The translations under genes and the position numbers were made by a program. Positions 60,995 to 64,000 of a stretch of DNA of 64,000 nt are shown piece by piece. The notes below the pieces were generated by a model. That model saw nothing but the letters and a program-made list of their open reading frames with translations. It made no database searches and was not told where the DNA came from. Within the stretch, counting starts at the first letter, position 1. Each line of letters opens with the position of its first letter. Location: NCBI RefSeq assembly GCF_021018895.1, contig NC_079382.1, positions 22,442,501 to 22,506,500 of the forward strand, given 5' to 3'. Origin of the DNA: Seriola aureovittata. Its lineage: Eukaryota > Chordata > Actinopteri > Carangiformes > Carangidae.

Positions 60995-61118
60995 TATAAA
61001 TACACACCTCACATGCGCAGTGTAGTTCATCCCATCCAGCAGGGGGCGCCGCTCTTCTTCCGGTGAGCCGATGTCTCTTTGCCCCCGTGAGGTGAAAGGT
61101 CACACAGCAGCAGCCGAG
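60995..61118 (+). promoter_or_regulatory. naa20 proximal promoter region
   Basis: Just upstream of the naa20 ATG are a TATAAA at 60995-61000, an NRF1-like CATGCGCAG at 61012-61020, a CTCF-like CCAGCAGGGGGCGCC at 61036-61050 and an ETS-type CTTCCGG at 61057-61063. NRF1 plus ETS is typical of housekeeping promoters, which suits naa20. The TATA-like string may be incidental in AT-rich sequence. The transcription start is not known, and some motifs may lie in the 5' UTR. Confidence 0.5.
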
Positions 61119-63973
61119 ATGACAACATTACGACCGTTTACCTGCGATGATTTGTTTAAATTCAACAACATGTGAGTGAAATCTGGTCCGTTTTACGACT
61201 GAAAACGCGGTTGACGTTTCTCCTCAGACGATCTTGGTGTTTGTGAAGCGGGAAAACGTGATGACATCCCGTGTTACTGCGTCCGGCAGCGTTAGCGAGG
61301 CTGAGCCGTGACATCACAGCCCGAAACACCGCTGTGAATGTCCATAGAAATGAACTAAAATTAAGCGATTTTGCTATTATTATTAAAAACTAGACACTTT
61401 TAAACATATCATTTAAAACTGTTGTGGTTCGTAGCATCTTCTGTAAAATATCGGCTTATATATAATCAATCAAAAAACCTGTTGTTTCAGTAAAAGTTAG
61501 TAACTGCTGCCTCGCTGGTTAGCTAGCTAACCTGAGCTAACAGTGGGCTGTTACTGTCTGAATCAGTTATTAATGTGTAATTTCATAGCAAAGTAATGGG
61601 TTTCGGTCGGGAACAGGTTTGCCGAATTCACCAATAATCATAACGAATATACATTTCATGAAGTCAGCTGTTTCAGATTAATCATCATAAATAACATTTA
61701 CATTAAATAGAAAACCTGAAATTATTGGATTGAGTTTTGTGTGTTTGTCTCCTCGTGAGATATTTGACAGTTTTCAGATTAACTAATGTTTGTCTCATCT
61801 GTCCTACAGTAACCTGGATCCTTTGACAGAAACTGTATCCTTCATTTACAACTGAAAGTCATCTGGACATGTCGCTCATCTTATTATTCAGCACAAATAT
61901 TGTTTGTTTTCATGTTAAAAATTAAATCACACACGGTTTATTTCTCTGGATCATGATTATATCAGTTTCTGATATTAAATCTGTCCTCTTGTTGTCAGCT
62001 GAGTCGGTCCGTCTTACTGAAACTGATCCAGTCTGCACTAAACTCCACCTTTATGCAGGTTGTAATGTTCAGTTTGTGTTGAAGCTGTTTCTTTGACCTT
62101 TGACCCTCAGTATGGGATCCCATTTTACCTCCAGTACCTGGCTCACTGGCCGGAGTACTTCATCGTCGCAGAGGCTCCAGGCGGTGAATTGATGGGCTAC
62201 AGTAAGTTCTTCTGTTCTCCGAGGGTTTTATATTTTACTGGATAAGATGGTTCAGTGCTCATTACGATCATTTCTTTAAAAAAACAATTCCACAGTTTAA
62301 GCTCATATACTCTCAGAACATGTGTAAGTTACACATGGGTAATTTCCCCAAGCATAAGATTAAATTCCCTAAACATAATAATCTGAAAAGTCCTCTCTGT
62401 ATCCAGACTGAGACTTTTCTTTTCTCATTTACTTGATAAATCATGTCAAAATGAAGACAAAACAGCCCAATAAAAGCCTATATACATACATATATACGGT
62501 ATATATACTTTAAAACAATATACAGTTCTTTGCTTTTTGACTCTTAAACATTTAATGTACATAAATATAATTCCAGAATAAATTTAAGCATGTACTAATA
62601 AATAAATAACAGCTGAATTCCATTTAAACTCCTTCAGTTTCAGGCTCCTGTTATTAATTTCAAGATTTTATTAAGCTGAAAGGGAAGAAACCAGTATTTC
62701 AAATTAAAAGTATGCTGTGTGTCGTTAATTAATCTTACTTCACTTTATCATATTGTTGTGGCGTAACAAAATAGACCCTCTGTAAATCTTACTTGATGTT
62801 GAGCTCATGGCGGATTCATTCGTTCTCTCGCAGTCATGGGGAAGGCGGAGGGATCTGTGGCTCGTGAGGAGTGGCACGGCCACGTCACCGCTCTGTCCGT
62901 CGCTCCGGAGTTCAGAAGACTCGGCCTCGCAGCCAAACTCATGGAGATGCTGGAGGAGATCTCAGAGAGGTTTGTGGATGAATATTGGTTTTGCTGTCAG
63001 GTCATGTCGACGTATGGGTAACAAAAAATGTATTGTAAAAATTTATGTAATTTTATTCTTAATTTCAAAGGTCTGACTTTTATTGCTTCTGCTCTGTGAA
63101 TGTTTCTTTATCACTGCCCAGGAAACATGTTGCATGTCAACACTTATTTACTGTGACTTCTCACGTCGTGTTGTCCTGTAGGAAAGGTGGGTTCTTTGTG
63201 GATCTCTTCGTGCGAGTCTCCAACCAAGTGGCGGTGAACATGTATAAACGTCTGGGCTACAGCGTCTACAGGACGGTGATAGAGTATTACTCAGCCAGCA
63301 ACGGAGAACCTGACGAAGACGCTTACGGTGAGACGAGTTATAACATCTGACATGAATACTTTTATTTTGTTTTGTCAATTCATGACTGTTGAGCATCAGG
63401 TTTCCCGCCTCTCAGGCCGCCACCACTTCATTAAACCTCACCTTGGTCTGGTACAAACATCATGCTCAGGTGTATTTTCAGCCCAAAGAGCATTATTTTC
63501 CTTATAATAAAATGAAAGCTAAAAGTTGGGCTTGTTTTGGGGTCAGCTGCTGTTGTTCTCAGGACAACACAGTCACTCTGAATAAATGTCATCATCACGC
63601 AGCTTTTGATTGTAGTGTGTGAGATATGTGTCCATCCTCAGTACACTGCAGGTGGAGGCAGAAATCTAGGAGACGTTATTCCACCAGAGGTAGAGGATAT
63701 TTTGGTTGAACTTGCCCTTTAATGACACTTCATCGTGTCTCTGTGCCGCCTTTCTCCCACTGATCCAACCGGTTGGATTTTGAGTGGAATCTGTTGTTCG
63801 GCAGCCAGAAGAGGGCGCTGTTCTGGTAGAGCTGAAGAAGCTGAGACTGGGTTTGAAAAATTGAATGATTTTATATTTTCTTTGCAGATATGAGGAAAGC
63901 TCTGTCCAGAGACACAGAGAAGAAGTCCATCATCCCGCTGCCACATCCTGTCAGACCGGAGGACATTGAATAA
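61119..63973 (+). CDS. naa20: N-alpha-acetyltransferase 20, NatB catalytic subunit, complete
   Basis: Catalytic subunit of NatB, which with NAA25 acetylates nascent proteins starting Met-Asp, Met-Glu, Met-Asn or Met-Gln at the ribosome. Coding exons: 61119-61171, 61810-61834, 62111-62201, 62834-62969, 63182-63327, 63888-63973. All borders are GT-AG and phase is continuous; 537 nt gives 178 residues, the human length. It begins MTTLRPFTCDDLFKFNNINL, then YGIPFYLQYLAHWPEYF and IVAEAPGGELMGY. The GNAT acetyl-CoA loop RRLGLA is at residues 84-89, followed by VDLFVRVSNQVAVNMYKRLG, and the protein ends PHPVRPEDIE. Exon 2 is only 25 nt and was placed by phase and the conserved NLDPLTET. The gene is divergent from cd109, with 1.56 kb between start codons. 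The 3' UTR and poly(A) site lie beyond the window. Confidence 0.97.
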
Positions 63974-64000
63974 CAGTAGACTGTGGCTCTCTGACGCTCT

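Overview
The window is vertebrate genomic DNA, almost certainly from a teleost fish. It is AT-rich with small introns, long CA/GT and trinucleotide microsatellites, G and C homopolymers, minisatellites, and several short dispersed repeats of a type common in teleosts. It holds two complete protein-coding genes, arranged head to head in the right-hand 26 kb. No bacterial, phage or CRISPR feature is present.

The minus-strand gene at 37850-59558 is a full-length cd109-like member of the alpha-2-macroglobulin/complement thioester family. I reconstructed all 33 coding exons by hand from GT-AG borders with continuous reading phase. They total 4,497 nt, or 1,498 residues plus the stop. The model has a signal peptide, macroglobulin domains, a bait-like region, the thioester GCGEQ, a complement-type histidine about 114 residues later, a RRRR furin-type site, a cysteine cluster and a C-terminal GPI-anchor signal. 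The plus-strand gene at 61119-63973 is naa20, the catalytic subunit of N-terminal acetyltransferase B. It has six coding exons and 178 residues, the same length as the human protein. Its 3' UTR runs off the window.

The 1.56 kb between the two start codons holds a complete 300-bp non-autonomous hAT element with a perfect 8-bp target duplication. It also holds a compact naa20 promoter region with NRF1-, CTCF- and ETS-like motifs. A 46-bp near copy of the naa20 exon 1/intron 1 boundary lies inside cd109 intron 1.

Positions 1-37,849 contain no coding gene that I can support. They hold two recurring dispersed repeats: 'A', with two copies here and one in a cd109 intron, and 'B', with three copies, two of them inverted relative to each other. 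They also hold an LTR plus a tRNA-Pro-type primer-binding site and leader remnant from a retroelement, a 49-bp minisatellite, a GGACA minisatellite, a 10-bp repeat of AGGTCA half-sites, and many microsatellites. The rest is unannotated noncoding sequence.

I found no clearly new multi-gene system. The most unusual points are the sequences around cd109 exon 30 (the furin-site exon lies between a 33-base C tract and a C-rich acceptor), the naa20 exon 1 fragment in cd109 intron 1, the weak splice donor of exon 21, and the NAGNAG acceptor of exon 18.
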